NCBI GenBank assembly: GCA_028274465.1
Contig: CM051456.1
Coordinates: forward strand, 47,235,011-47,299,010
Direction of reading: 5' to 3'
DNA length: 64,000 bases
Origin: Plantago ovata
Lineage: Eukaryota; Streptophyta; Magnoliopsida; Lamiales; Plantaginaceae
A program made the translations under genes and the position numbers. Every line of letters begins with the position of its first letter. Within the stretch, counting starts at the first letter, position 1. The notes under the pieces are model-generated. The model was not told the DNA's origin. It saw nothing but the letters and a program-made list of their open reading frames with translations, and searched no databases. This document shows, piece by piece, positions 42,341-54,224 of the stretch.

Positions 42341-44462
42341 AGATTATACGTAAGCATTGCGAACCTATTATCTGGTAGGGGCTTGGTAAAGATGTCAACA
42401 AGTTGATCATCAGTACCTACTTTCACAACCTCAATGTCTCCTTTTTCCACATGATCTCTAATGAAATGATGTCTAATATCAATGTGCTTTGTCCTTGAGT
42501 GGAACTTGGATTTTGCGTGATAGCAATAGCACTTGTATTATCACAAAAGATTGGTGTTTTCTTTGCAGAAATACCATAATCTCTTAATTGTTGTTGAATC
42601 CATAGGATTTGAGCTGTGCAACAACCAACCGCAATGTACTCAGATTTAGTAGATGAATTGGCAACACAGGTTTGCTTCTTGTTGAACCATGATATTAATC
42701 TAGTACCTAGAAACTGACAAGTTCCAGAAGTACTTTTTCTATCAAGAGTTCATCCTCCATGATCAGCATCAGAATAACCAACCAATTCCAATCCAGAATC
42801 TTTAGGATACCATAATCCAACATTGACTGTACCTTTGACATATTTCAGTATCTTAAGTGCCTTTTTGTAGTGTGATTCTCTTGGATCAGATTGGAATCTT
42901 GCACACACACAAACAACATACTGAATGTCAGGTCTACTTGCTGTTAAATACAATAAGGAACCAATGAGCTTCCTATACTTGTGTTCTTCAACACACTTAT
43001 CTTCTTTAGTATAGCCCAATTTGGTACCAACACTCATAGGGATCTTTTCAGGTTTTTCTTCCTCTTTGATCCTGAACTTTATGATCTAAGAAAAGCCTAA
43101 TTGCATCCAATCTTGCAACTGGTGCATAAGACTCATCATAGTCCAATCCTTCAGTCTGACAGTAACCTTGAGCAACTAAACGTGCTTTGTTCCTTGTTAC
43201 TTCACCAGACTCACTCAGCTTGTTTCTGAACACCCACTTTGTACCAATTGATTTCTTGCCTTCAGCAAGGGGTACAAGTTTCCAGACTTTGTTCCTTTCA
43301 AATAGATCCATTTCTTCTTGCATTGCTTTGATCAATTCAGAATGCTTTAAAGCTTGTTCTATGGTCTTGGTTTCAATTTCTGAAACAAAGCAAGAGAACA
43401 AAGCTTCTACTTATACGACATTTGCTTCTTCAGCAAGTTCATGAATAGTAGATACTTTGGATCTAGTCACTTGGCGTTTATCAATATCACCAATCATATC
43501 CGTAGAGGGATGATCTCTAATCCATTTATTAACAGGTTTTCTGCTCTTTGGATCTGGATAAGTTTACTCAGCATGTGAATCTTCAGTTTGTACTTGCTTA
43601 GTACTACTGGTATTTTGTTGTGTCTCTGCTGAGATTGGTTCATCAGCAACTGCTTGTTCAACATTGCTAGTTTGTGGTAACTCGTCAGCAGGCACAAGAA
43701 GTTGCATAGTTTCAGCAACATCCGTAGCAACTGCGTCTTTTACTAGAAATTCTTTGTCATGAACTATATTTATCTTGTCATGACTCGGGGGAGGAGAGTC
43801 ATTGTCAGAATCATCATTTAGTTCAATTGAATTGACTTGCCTAGCATCAGATTCAGTTCTTTGCTCGTGTATGAGTAACTTCTTCATACATTCTGATATT
43901 TCTTCTTCAGCAGGCACTCCTTGTGACTTTTCATAGAATACAACATGCACTGATTCTTCGATCTTTTGTGCCTTTTTGTTGTAAACTCTATTAGCTTTAC
44001 TATGCAAGGAGTAACCAAGAAATATCGCTTCGTCTGTCTTTGGTTGAAATGTTCTTAGGTATTCTCTACCATTGTTAAGAACAAAACACTTACAACCAAA
44101 TACTCTTAGATGGGTGATGTTAAGAGGTCTTCCAACAAATAACTCATAGGGAGTTTTGTTGTATTCCTTAGTAATCATACATCTATTTTGAGTATAGCAG
44201 ACGGTATTAATCACTTCAACCCAATAAGCTTCACTTATTTCAGTGTCAGCAAGCATTGTTCTTGCAGCTTCCTTTACGGTGCGATTCTTCCTTTCAGCAA
44301 CACCATTTTGTTGTGGTGTCCTTACTGAGGATAATTGATGTTGTATGCCTTTTGAAGTGAAATACTCAGTTATGTACTGGTTTACAAACTCAGTACCATG
44401 GTCTGTTCTTATGACTTTTACCTTGTCATTTTTCATGACTTCAAGCTTATTCAACAAGTTAG
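42340..44462 (-). pseudogene. pol: pol of F: integrase core, RT, RNase H (fossil)
   Basis: Right to left, the integrase core has VKVIRTDHGTEFVNQY and TPQQNGVAERKNRTVKE. A region with YELFVGRPLNITHLRVFGCK follows, then an acidic linker. The RT start has WKLVPLAEGKKSIGTKWVF and VAQGYCQTEGLDYDESYAPV. RNase H has LLYLTASRPDIQYVVC and LVGYSDADHGG. A final stretch near 42520-42690 carries ANSSTKSEYIA-type residues. The order is that of Ty1/copia. The integrase is interrupted at 44463 by solo LTR L. The gene is broken in several places and not functional as it stands. Confidence 0.83.
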
Positions 44463-44467
44463 GTATT

Positions 44468-45659
44468 TGTTAGGAAACTTGTAATTTTGATGAGCAATTA
44501 ACCATGCTAAATTAAGGAAAGTCCAGTAACTAGTACTCTTAAAGTCCATAGGTATTTAGAATTTTAAGGACATTGTAAAAGAGGAACGTTTGCTGAAGAC
44601 TTAGATTAGGTGCTAGATAGGTTGGTTGTTTAGCTTACGATGTATTTTATTTTCTGAAAAGAAAATAACTTATTGAAGCTTTAGCCTTGGAATTTAAAGA
44701 TCAAAAGCCTTGGAATTTAAAATTCAAAAGCTCCTTATTTTCACTATAAATAGAGGTCATCCGGCGAAGAGTTGAAGTGTGTCAACAACGTGATCAAACT
44801 CTCACTTGTGCTTAAACTCACATACCCTTCAATACTCTTTACTGCCATTGATCCGTTCCATGACTTAAAAGCTTCAAAAAGCTACTTGTGAAGAAGTAGA
44901 GTTTACACTACTAAGAAATTAGTTAAGTGTTCTTTCTTTCTTTCGAACAAGAACAAGTCTTGACACCAGAAACAATCAAACTTGTTTACTGCAAAGTATT
45001 CAAAGTTGTGTTTCTTAGATTACTTGTTGTAACTGAATAAGTTATAATTAAGTTATCTCACCCCAAAACTCTCTAACTGAAAATACACCCTTTCAGGCGT
45101 GATATTCGGGGGGAACTTAATCGAGCATAGTTTTGCTGATTAAAAGTACCAAGTTTGGTGGAGAACAAGGTTACGTTCTGTAGATTAGGTTGGAGACGAA
45201 GCAAGTGTGCTTTGGTTTCTGTTTGAATCGCTCTAGATAGGAGATTGTAAGGAACCTCAATCATATCTTAGTGGATTCAGTCCTAGAAAGGACAAAGTGG
45301 ATTAGTTGAGAGATTACGCCACTCTCAGATACCACTATAAAAGTGTTTGTGTGATTTACTTACTTTACTTAGTTTTCAGCAAATCATATCTGTCTGTACA
45401 CAGTGACTCACATCACTTGCTGAAACCTTTACTTACTGAAAGAGCACTTATTGTATCAAAGACTTCCACTCTCTGATTTTAAGTATCAGCAAACCGAGTT
45501 ACTGCAAAGTATCTTGCGCTTGCTGAGAAAGTTAAGTATCAGCAAACTCATTACTGAAAAGTAATAAGCACTTGCTGAGAAAGTTTTAAACGACGAAAGT
45601 TTGAAAAGACTATTCACCGCCCCCCTCTAGTCTTTTCTTGTTGTTTAAAGGGACCAACA
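44468..45659 (+). repeat. L: solo copia LTR inserted in the integrase of F
   Basis: A 1192-base LTR starting TGTTAGGAAACTTG and ending GGGACCAACA, flanked by a perfect GTATT duplication (44463-44467 and 45660-45664). No internal region is attached. It is of the same LTR family as B, K and F but lies in the opposite orientation to F. It carries the GNRA-loop hairpin pair at 45486-45580. Confidence 0.93.
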
Positions 45660-45664
45660 GTATT

Positions 45665-46390
45665 TCAGTCCTTGTTTTAGACTTGTGCTTGATAAATACT
45701 ACCCAAGTGAATCTTGAATAGTCATCTACCACCACCAGACCATACTTCTTACCAGCATAGCTTGTTGAAGAAGATTCAAACAAGTACATGTGCAAGAGTT
45801 GTAAAGGTTTTGTAGTTGACGGTACTGCCTTGTTCTTAAAAGAAGATTTGGTTTGGTTTCCTTGCTGACATGCATTGCAAACACCATCCTTCTTGAAAGT
45901 AACCTTAGATAATCCAACTACAAGTTCCTTTTTAGACAGCTTATTCAGCGTCTTGAAGTTTAGGTGACTTGTTCGTTTATGCCATACCATGCTTTTTCAG
46001 CAAGGCAATCATGATCTGAGACAAGGCATTTTTCAACAATTGCTAAAGACCAATCTACAGTGTACAAACCTCCTGATCTTCTAGCAACCATAATAACCTT
46101 CTTTGTCTCAAAGTCTATAAGTTTACATTCATCACTTTTGATTTTGATGAAGTATCCTTTATCAGCAAATTGACTCATGCTGAAAAGGTTAAACTTAAGA
46201 TTTTTGACATAAAGAACTCCCGAAATGGTAATGCATCCTAACTTCACGTCACCATAACCTTTTGTAAAACCAAAGCCTCCACCAGCAAACCTTATGGTTG
46301 GACCTTTAGACCACCGTCTATAGTTTATAAGGTTTTTCTTGTTGCCCGTCATGTGCTTTCCACAACCACTGAGCAAACAAGTTAATTATC
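45665..46390 (-). pseudogene. pol: pol of F: protease end, pre-integrase and integrase start (fossil)
   Basis: The right part has a protease-like context (SGCGKHMTGNKKNL). It is followed by the usual copia stretch VKNLKFNLFSMSQFADKG, the pre-integrase zinc motif (HKRTSHLNFKTLNKL with CNACQQGNQTK) and the integrase start (KYGLVVVDDYSRFTWV). It is separated from the rest of the integrase by L. Confidence 0.8.
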
Positions 46391-46665
46391 CAATATTGGA
46401 TGTCCATTAACATGTTCAAGAATGCGTCTAGTGGAAACCAGAGTCTTAAGTTTTTCAACTTTGACTTGTTTTCTACTTGCTGAGGAACTAGGAGGTTTTC
46501 AGCCGAAAGACTTTTGATTTGTGCTGATCAAATCCACTTTCTGATGTGGTGTCTTGCTCGGTTGACCTTTTTGCTGAACATACTTTTCAGTAAGTTTTTT
46601 TCTAGCAAGGTTCCTTCTAGCCCTAGCGTTTTGAGTTTTGTTAGAACTCTTAGGCTTGGTTTTAT
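46390..46665 (-). pseudogene. gag: gag C-terminal or linker region of F (fossil)
   Basis: A Lys, Ser and Asn-rich stretch (KPKSSNKTQNARARRNLARKK) resembling the tail of the B gag. It is cut on the right by the LTR piece J. Confidence 0.55.
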
Positions 46666-47658
46666 TGATGACAATATTTTTTACACTATCATTCGAGTCT
46701 TTTTTCACCAATTTAGCTTTCCTCTTGCATGCATTTTAGTGCATTTTGTTAGAATAGTGTCACGTTTCCATTTCTTTTGTTCTTTTCAGGTTTTAGGTGG
46801 AAATCACGTTTTTGGATGTAATTCATGGCGAAACAATGATGTTTTGGTGCAACGAGATCACCTGTGGTGTGTCAAGGAGTACCAAGACGAGTTTCAAGGC
46901 CAAGAGACCAAGTTTCGGAGCTCAAAACCGTGCAAGGGGCCGAAATTGAAGATCCGGAGGAAGAATTCCGCACGGGCCGCATTCTGCCCGTGCGGGGTGC
47001 ACCACCGGGGAGCGTCCGACAGCAACTATATATATTTCAAAAATCTGCGAATTTTCATATCTTTTCATCATTATTTTACAGACTTAAACCCTAGAGCTTG
47101 TTCTGGGTATATTTTCTCTTAGAACCTTTGTATCTTAGCGAATTTGGAACTAGAGGAGAGATTTGGACACGTATTGATCTCACCTTGCTAGATCTTTGTG
47201 GGTTTAGCAATTCACCGGAGATTGACAACCTTTGATGGTAACTTTGTATCTCACAATTCTGCTATTTATGTTTCAATTAAACATGTTTTCATTCATTATT
47301 GCTTCAATTATGATTGTTGATTGTGTTATTCATATGAGTAGCTAAGCATCTAGTTGGTGATAGTATGTGAATTCGTAGCTAGGGTTCATATTATGCATGA
47401 TTGAGTTTCTGAGTCTTTTACTTGTTTAATTATCTTAATTCGATTCTTTGATCCGGCTAAGCCATATATCTTCGTAGAAAAGTGTTAGAAACACTAGGAC
47501 AATTCAAGATCATCGATTCAATTATATATAATTTGCAAGTACTGCTTGAACTAAAACTGACAACCTTAGCCAAGTATTAGTATATATAGGAAGCTTTCAA
47601 AATACACGTCTACAAATCTGTCTTTGGTGTTTGTTAATTCGAATTACTTTTAAGGCAG
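46666..47658 (+). repeat. J: old, partial Athila-like LTR
   Basis: It begins TGATGACAATATTTTTTACA and continues CATTCGAGTC like the A and I LTRs, but is strongly diverged. Recognisable blocks include GTGTCACGTTTCC (about 46758), a hairpin (46968-46995), TATATATAT near 47027, GGAGATTGACAACC (about 47217), and TATGAGTAGCTAAG with AGTATGTGAATTCGTAG (about 47333-47375). It is interrupted by element I at 47659, so the rest probably lies beyond I, outside the window. It is the oldest Athila-like piece here by sequence decay. Confidence 0.75.
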
Positions 47659-48862
47659 TGATGAACGTGTATTTTACACTTTCATTCGAGTCTTTTTTCA
47701 CCAATTTAGCTATCCTCTATGTTAATTTAGCTATATTTTAGTGCATTTTATTAGAATAGTGTCACGTTTCCCTTTAGTTTATATTTTACAGGTTTTGGGT
47801 GAAAAACGAGGTTTTCCGGGCAATTATATTGAAGTGGACGAGGAATTGGTGTTCCGAAGTCATTTTTTGAGTATCTAGAACATTCCGGATAGGATTTGAA
47901 GTCTAGGGGTCGAGTCTGAAGGCTAAAAGGTCACTAGAAGGCAAAAACCGAGTCCGAAAAGGAAAAAAAATCCAAAAACGCGTCGAAAACGCGTGAATGG
48001 CCGGCTGGAGGTCCCGGGCGATTTGCCCGGGCCGTGGGGCGGTTCGCTCCACACCAGGCGATTCGCCCGGTGTGTGGGGCGACTCGCCCCACACCTGCCG
48101 AACCTCTATATATAGTTGCTCAGTTTCTCCATTTTTTCATACTTTCTCAGACCTTTTCTCATACCTTTCTCATTAGTTTTAGGGGAGAATTCTCCAGAGT
48201 CTGTTCTGGGAATTCTTAGCATAGGAGACACTTTTTCTTATCGTTTTGGAGCTTGTGAGATCGCGATTCTTCGGAGATTGACAACCTTCGGTAACATTGT
48301 ATCTTATAGTTTTTCTATTCATATTTATTTATCTTTCAACATGTTTTCATTCAGTCTTGCTATGATTTCTGTTGATTGCATGTCATCTATGAGTAGCTAA
48401 ATTTATCGTTGGTGATAGTATGTGATTTCTTAGCGAAGGGTTAATAATTATGCTAATGGCGGTAAAGCGAATCGGACATTGAGTTATTGCTTTATTTCTT
48501 TCTTCTATCTAAAACCTCTATCTTCGTAGTGTTGAATAATAACGGAACACAATTGGACAATTCATTGATCAAAGATCTCTATGCACAACGATCGGGTACT
48601 TCATGCATGATTATTAACCTGCTATGCTTTGAATGATCATACTATCACTAACCTCCATTATCTTGATAAGAAAAACCTGTGCTAAGTCGTATGTTGATTT
48701 TATATTTTAAGTTAGATTAGACAAAACTAGTTATAGTCCTTAGAGATCGACACTCGAGGTTATTTTACTGCTACACTACGGTTTTCGTTGTAGTCGTGAA
48801 TTGCCTTTGGCTAAATACAAATTTATTTGATTAATTAGAATCTGACAAATTCCGGTTCATCA
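47659..48862 (+). repeat. 5' LTR of element I
   Basis: A 1204-base LTR from TGATGAACGTG to GGTTCATCA. GC palindromes cluster at 48010-48100, then CTATATATAG near 48108-48117. Confidence 0.92.
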
Positions 48863-48865
48863 AAT

Positions 48866-48883
48866 TGGCGCCGTTGCCGGGGA
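48866..48883 (+). promoter_or_regulatory. Primer-binding site of I, tRNA-Asp type
   Basis: TGGCGCCGTTGCCGGGGA lies three bases after the LTR end. A leader of about 170 bases precedes the first gag ATG at 49057. Confidence 0.93.
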
Positions 48884-49026
48884 CTATACTCCTTTTTTCT
48901 ATTTAGCTTTTTTATATTTTTAGCATTCAATTCTTAGTCTTAGTAGTATTAGTCTTTTTCAATTTTATAGTGATTTCCAGAAATTTTCTTGATCTTCGAG
49001 ATTTCTAACGAGACTAATTTTCAGTT

Positions 49027-50100
49027 TTGAGTTACTACTGTTCCAGATTTCCAGGTATGACGACCTTAAAAGCTCGCTTGACACCTACGTTCTCGCAAGT
49101 CAAGAAAGGGTCAGCTATATACTTGAAAGAAGAGGTATCGGGGTATGAGGTAACAAGTACGGTAGTGAGAAGGATACCGAGGTTCAAAGATGGAGTGGGG
49201 ATGAATCCGTTAAGCTTCATCAGATCCTATGAGGAAGAAATAGCAAAAGTTCCAGCAAAGGGGTTCACCGAGGACCAATTATGCAGGAAATTATTTTATT
49301 TTGCCCTGGGATACGAACCAAGACTTTGGATAGAAAGGTTAGCACCAGGATCACTGAGAACCTGGGGCCAAGTAGTAGAGGAGTTCTTGGCGCGTTTCAT
49401 GCCTTACAATGAGACGATTGCCTTGTGGAGTCGGATCGAACACTTCAAGCAAGGAGAGTATGAGCGGTTCTATGACACCTACGAACGTTTTGAGCTGTAT
49501 AAACGTGAGTGCCCCCATCACCGTTTCGACGACGGAGAACTGATTTGGTATTTTATTGGTGGTCTACGAGATGATGTTAGGCTTCAAGTGGATGGGATGT
49601 GTGGAGGATTAGAAGAATGTACAGTTGAAGAGACAGTGAAGGTCTTTCAAAAGTACGCCAGCGGATCTGCACAATCTGAGAGGCTAATGTCGAGTCAAGT
49701 CGCCAACAGGAATTCAAATCGGGGCGAAACTGAAGGTTTATACGAAGGATATTCTGAAGACGAGGATATCAGTGAGGAGGAAGAACTTGCATTTTACGCA
49801 GGAATTAAGGCCATTGATAATGTTTTCTAGATAGCACACGCAGGGCAAGCTGAAAAAATTCTTCGCATCGAAAGGGCTTTTAAAGCAGTCGAAGTAACTG
49901 AGCAACTTATCGAGGAACTTAGCTTGTTGAAGTGTGAAAAGTGCGGAAAAGCAGTCGAAGACGCCCCCCTGGGAGCGGGGGGCGAATCGCCCCCCACAGA
50001 CAGAGACTTAGGGCAACTCGGCACTCCCCAGGCGAATCGCCCAGGGCAGGGGGCGAATCACCCCCTAGCTCCAGGGAACTGGACGACCCCAGTTCCCCCG
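49027..50100 (+). pseudogene. gag: gag of element I (fossil)
   Basis: The first ATG is at 49057, although the frame is open from 49027. Capsid motifs in order are SFIRSYEEEIAKVPAKGF, EDQLCRKLFYFALGYEPR, SLRTWGQVVEEFLARFMPY and YERFELYKRECPHHRFDDGE. It is close to the gag of A. An acidic tail follows (EGYSEDEDISEEEEL), then a stretch with GC palindrome boxes (about 49960-50090), similarly placed in A. The protein would form the particle core. It is broken about once. Confidence 0.82.
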
Positions 50101-53100
50101 TTTGACACCCGAAGCTGATCCCAAGCCACTTCCAACTGCTACTACCGAGGAAAATGAGTACGAAGAAGTGAATCTACTACTCCGTGGAGGAAAGATGACA
50201 AAAATTCCAAACTTCGTGCGTCCTAAACGTGTTGAACCTTCTGGGACCGACAATACAGGACCAAGCACCGAACAAGAGGTTAGTGAAAGTTCCAAAGAAC
50301 CTCAAGAGAATGATGATGAACCAAGACCATCTGTAGAAGACATAGTTGATGATGAGGTCGAAAGGGGAACTCCTACGCCATCAGTACTTCAGAAATCTTC
50401 TAATCCATATGTGCCTCCGAAACCACATGTACCATTCCCAAGTCGGATCAAGCCAGCCAAGAAGGATATTCAAGAGTCACCTCTATTTCAACGCCTCTCA
50501 AAAGTTGAAGTCAATGTGCCTCTCTTGGAATTAATCCAAAACATTCCAGCTTATACGAAATTCTTTCGTGAGATGAAGAACAAAAGGGTTACTTCAGGAA
50601 TCGAAGTTAATGTGGTTGAGACGGTCAATTCGATTGCCGGATTACCTGTTAAGAAGAAAGATCCTGGAAGTTTCATCATCAACATCGCTTTGGGGAATGG
50701 TCGAACTACGAAGGCAATGCTTGAATTGGGGGCTAGCATTAACTTAATGCCCTATTCGGTATACAAGGCCCTAGATCTCGGAGAATTGACACCAACTGAT
50801 ATGGTTGTCCAAATGGCGGACCAAAGTGTGAAGAGGCCAGTCGGGATAATAGAGGATATCCTTGTGAAGGTGGACAAATTGATAATTCCAGCTGATTTTG
50901 TAGTAATGAAGTCTGCAGACGAGGAAAAGAGCCATATTCGCGAACACGTAGTACTACTTGGGAGACCATTCATGGCAACTACCAACACATGCCTTGAACT
51001 CAAAGGCAAGAAAATAACCATGGAGGTACTGGGTGAGAAGATTGAATTGACAGGATGTAGCATCGGAGATAAGGAAGTCGTGGAAGAGTTAAATTTTGTC
51101 GATTGCTATGATTCCGTGATTTCCGAATTTCATCATTGCTATGATAATCGTGAACCACTTGAGGAGGCACTAACCATGCAGGCTGAGACATGCTACATGA
51201 CCGAAGAAGCAAGGGAACTAGTTGAAATAATGGATAGCAGCCCAGAAATTCCCGTAGGAGAGAAAGTGCTTGAACCTTTAGATGAAGAAGAGGAAGAAAG
51301 TAAATTTCCTGAAGAGCCTAGCTTAGAATTAAAGCCGCTTCCTGCGCACCTCAAGTATGTCTATTTAGGAGAAAATCAAAAAAAGCCTGTGATAGTCTCC
51401 TCACATCTCTCCAACGATGAAGAAAGTAGGCTAATTGAAGTTTTGAAAGAAAATTCTGCAGCTATAGGATGGGGGATTAGTGATATCAAGGGAATTAGCC
51501 CTACTCGGTGTGTGCACAACATCACTCTTGAACAAGATGCCAAACCCGTTAGGAAACCTCAGCGTAGGATAAATCCGGCCATGCAAGAGGTGGTAAAGAA
51601 CGAAGTGATCAAGTTTCTAGATGCCGATATGATTTACCCCATTCCTGATAGTCGATGGGTGAGCCCGGTTCATGTAGTCCCTAAAAAATCAAGAGTCACG
51701 GTAGAAGAGAATGAGAAGGGAGAGCTAGTACCGGTTAGGAAGACCACTGGATGGCGGATGTGCATTCACTATAGAAGATTAAATCCGCCACTAAGAAAGA
51801 TCACTTCCCTTTGCCATTTATAGATGACATGCTAAACCGCCTAGCGGGGCGGAAATTCTATTGTTTTCTTGATGGTTTATCAGGTTTCTACCAGATTCCG
51901 ATTGCACCGGAGGATCAGGAGAAGACGACATTCACTTGCCCATTCGGAACGTTTGCCTATAGGAGGATGCCGTTTGGAGTATGCAACACTCCCACCACTT
52001 TTCAAAGGCGCATGCTTTCTGTTTTCTCTAATATGGTAACTAAGTTTGTTGAAGTTTTCATGGATGATTTTTCCCTTTTTGGTGATTCGTTTGATGAATG
52101 CTTGCAAAGATTAGATCTTGTTTTGAAAAGGTGCATTGAATGCAATTTCACCTTAAGCTGGGAGAAAAGTCATTACATGGTTAGGGAAGGCATTGTTCTA
52201 GGACATGTAGTTTCTGAAAGAGGTATTGAGGTAGACAAGGCTAAGATCGAAATCATTGAAAAACTTCCCCCACCTACTTGTGTGAAAGAATTGCAATCTT
52301 TTCTTGGCCATGTAGGGTTTCATAGGAGGTTTATTAAGGATTTTTCGAAAATTGCTAAACCTTTAAGTAGCTTGCTTGCAAAAGATGTGGTTTTCCATTT
52401 TTCTAATGAATGCTTAGTTGCTTTTAATACCCTTAAGGAAAAACTTGTTTCTGCTCCCATTGTTGTGCCACCTAACTGGAATCTTCCTTTTGAGATTATG
52501 TGTGACGCTTCGAATTTTGCTATGGGTGCTGTTTTATGCCAAAAAGTTGATAAGCAGTATCGTGTGATTTATTATGTTAGTAAGACTCTAGACTCCGCGC
52601 AAGTTAACTACACAACTACTGAAAAGGAATTTTTAGCTGTCGTTTTTGCTTTACAAAAGTTTAGGTCTTATTTAATTGGTCATCCTGTGAATGTCCATAC
52701 TGGTCATGCTGCTTTGAGACATTTAATAGCTAAGCAAGATTCTAAACCGAGATTAATCCGATGGGTCCTTTTGCTACAAGATTTTGATTTGACCATAGTG
52801 GATAGAGCTGGTAGGGAGAATTTAGTAGCTGATCATTTGTCTAGAATACCAAATATCCCTGTTGAATTGATACCTATTAATGAGGATCTCCCTGATGAAC
52901 ACTTGATGAAGGCTAATGAAGAGCCATGGTATGCTTATATTGTGAACTATTTGGCTATGACTGTTTGCCCCACTAACTTTTCAGCCTCCGACAAGAGAGC
53001 TCTTGCCAAGCGTTGCAGGTCTTTCATATGGGATGATCCGCATCTTTTCAAAGAAGGAGCTGATGGAATTCTGAGGAGATGCGTGCCACAAGAAGAGCAA

Positions 53101-54224
53101 CAATGTGTGTTGAGTCATTGCAATGAGCTCCATTGTGAAGGACACTATAGTGGCTTGAAAACAGCTCGCAAAGTACTACAAGCAGGATTTTACTGGCCAA
53201 CAATACACCGAGATGCTCGAATTTTTGTGAAGAATTGTGACCCATGTCAACGAGGTGGTAATATTACCAAGAAAGACGAAATGCCCCAAGGGAATCTAGT
53301 GGTGTAACCTTTCGACGTATGGGGCATTGATTTCATGGGACCATTTCCATCAAGTGGAGGTTATGAATACATTCTTGTTGTGGTGGACTATGTGACTAAA
53401 TGGGTGGAGGCAATTCCCACAAAAACGAATGACGGAGCAGTTGTTATGAAATTCTTGAAGGAAGTAATATTTTCTAGGTTTGGGTGCCCTAGGATTATCA
53501 TAAGTGATGGAGGTTCACACTTCGCCAATAGGACCTTTGCCTCTCTTCTTAAGAGATACGGTGTCCACCATAGTGTTGCTACGCCATATCATCCACAGAC
53601 ATCGGGCCAAGTTGAAGTTAGCAACCGTCAAATTAAGAAGATCCTAGAGCGAGTAGTGAGCCTAGTAGGAAAGATTGGGCAGGAAAATTGAATGATGCAC
53701 TTTGGGCATACAGGACTAGCTACAACACGGTAATTGGGACCACTCCGTATAGACTCGTGTATGGGAAAGCATGTCATCTTCCCGTAGAACTGGAACACAA
53801 GGCATATTGGGCTATCAAAGCACTCAATCTTGATATGGGAAAAGTTGGCGAGGAACGATTGTTGCAACTAGATGAGCTCGATGAATTACGCCTAGGTGCT
53901 TATGAAAATGCCAAGATCTACAAGGAACGTACTAAGAAGTATCATGATCGTGGTATAGTACGTAAGGAACTGATTCCTGGGCAAAAAGCTTTGGTATTTA
54001 ATTCTCGCCTTCGACTATTTCCTGGAAAGCTCCGTACTCGTTGGGATGGACCGTATGAAATTATCAAAGTTGCTGCCCATAGAGCTGTAGAACTCTTTGA
54101 TCCAAAGACGGGCAATACCTTCAAGGTGAATGGTCAACGAGTGAAGCCGTACTTCGAGATATCTAGTGATCAAAGGGAGGTTGATCATCTTGAGCTTACC
54201 TTTACCGCCTCTACTGAAGGTTAG
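50100..54224 (+). pseudogene. pol: pol of element I: protease, RT, RNase H, integrase (fossil)
   Basis: The domains occur in Ty3/gypsy order. The protease region is near 50690-51000 (GASINLMPYSVYKAL, then VVLLGRPFMATT). RT runs from about 51540 to 52400, with [58 protein letters not shown] and catalytic FMDDF at 52056-52070, followed by [20 protein letters not shown]. The string [18 protein letters not shown] is characteristic of Athila. RNase H is near 52480-52870 ([12 protein letters not shown]). The integrase zinc region is about 53110-53255 ([18 protein letters not shown]), the core 53300-53660 ([39 protein letters not shown]), and the C-terminal part extends to 54224. Parts of it are no longer in one frame; a few breaks. 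Confidence 0.9.

Larger units (their letters stand above)
23463..46665 (-). mobile_element. Element F: reverse Sirevirus-like copia element with extra 3' ORF, heavily nested
   Basis: On the minus strand, from right to left, F shows a gag end (46390-46665), protease and pre-integrase (to about 46000), integrase, RT and RNase H (to about 42350), a noncoding spacer with six hairpins, a long extra ORF, a polypurine tract and a partial 3' LTR (23463-23751). It is interrupted by L in the integrase (duplication GTATT) and by G in the extra ORF. Its right side is cut by the Athila-like LTR piece J. An extra ORF after pol is characteristic of Sirevirus-type copia elements. The copy is old and broken in many places, more than six. 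No LTR pair is available for dating. Confidence 0.8.
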
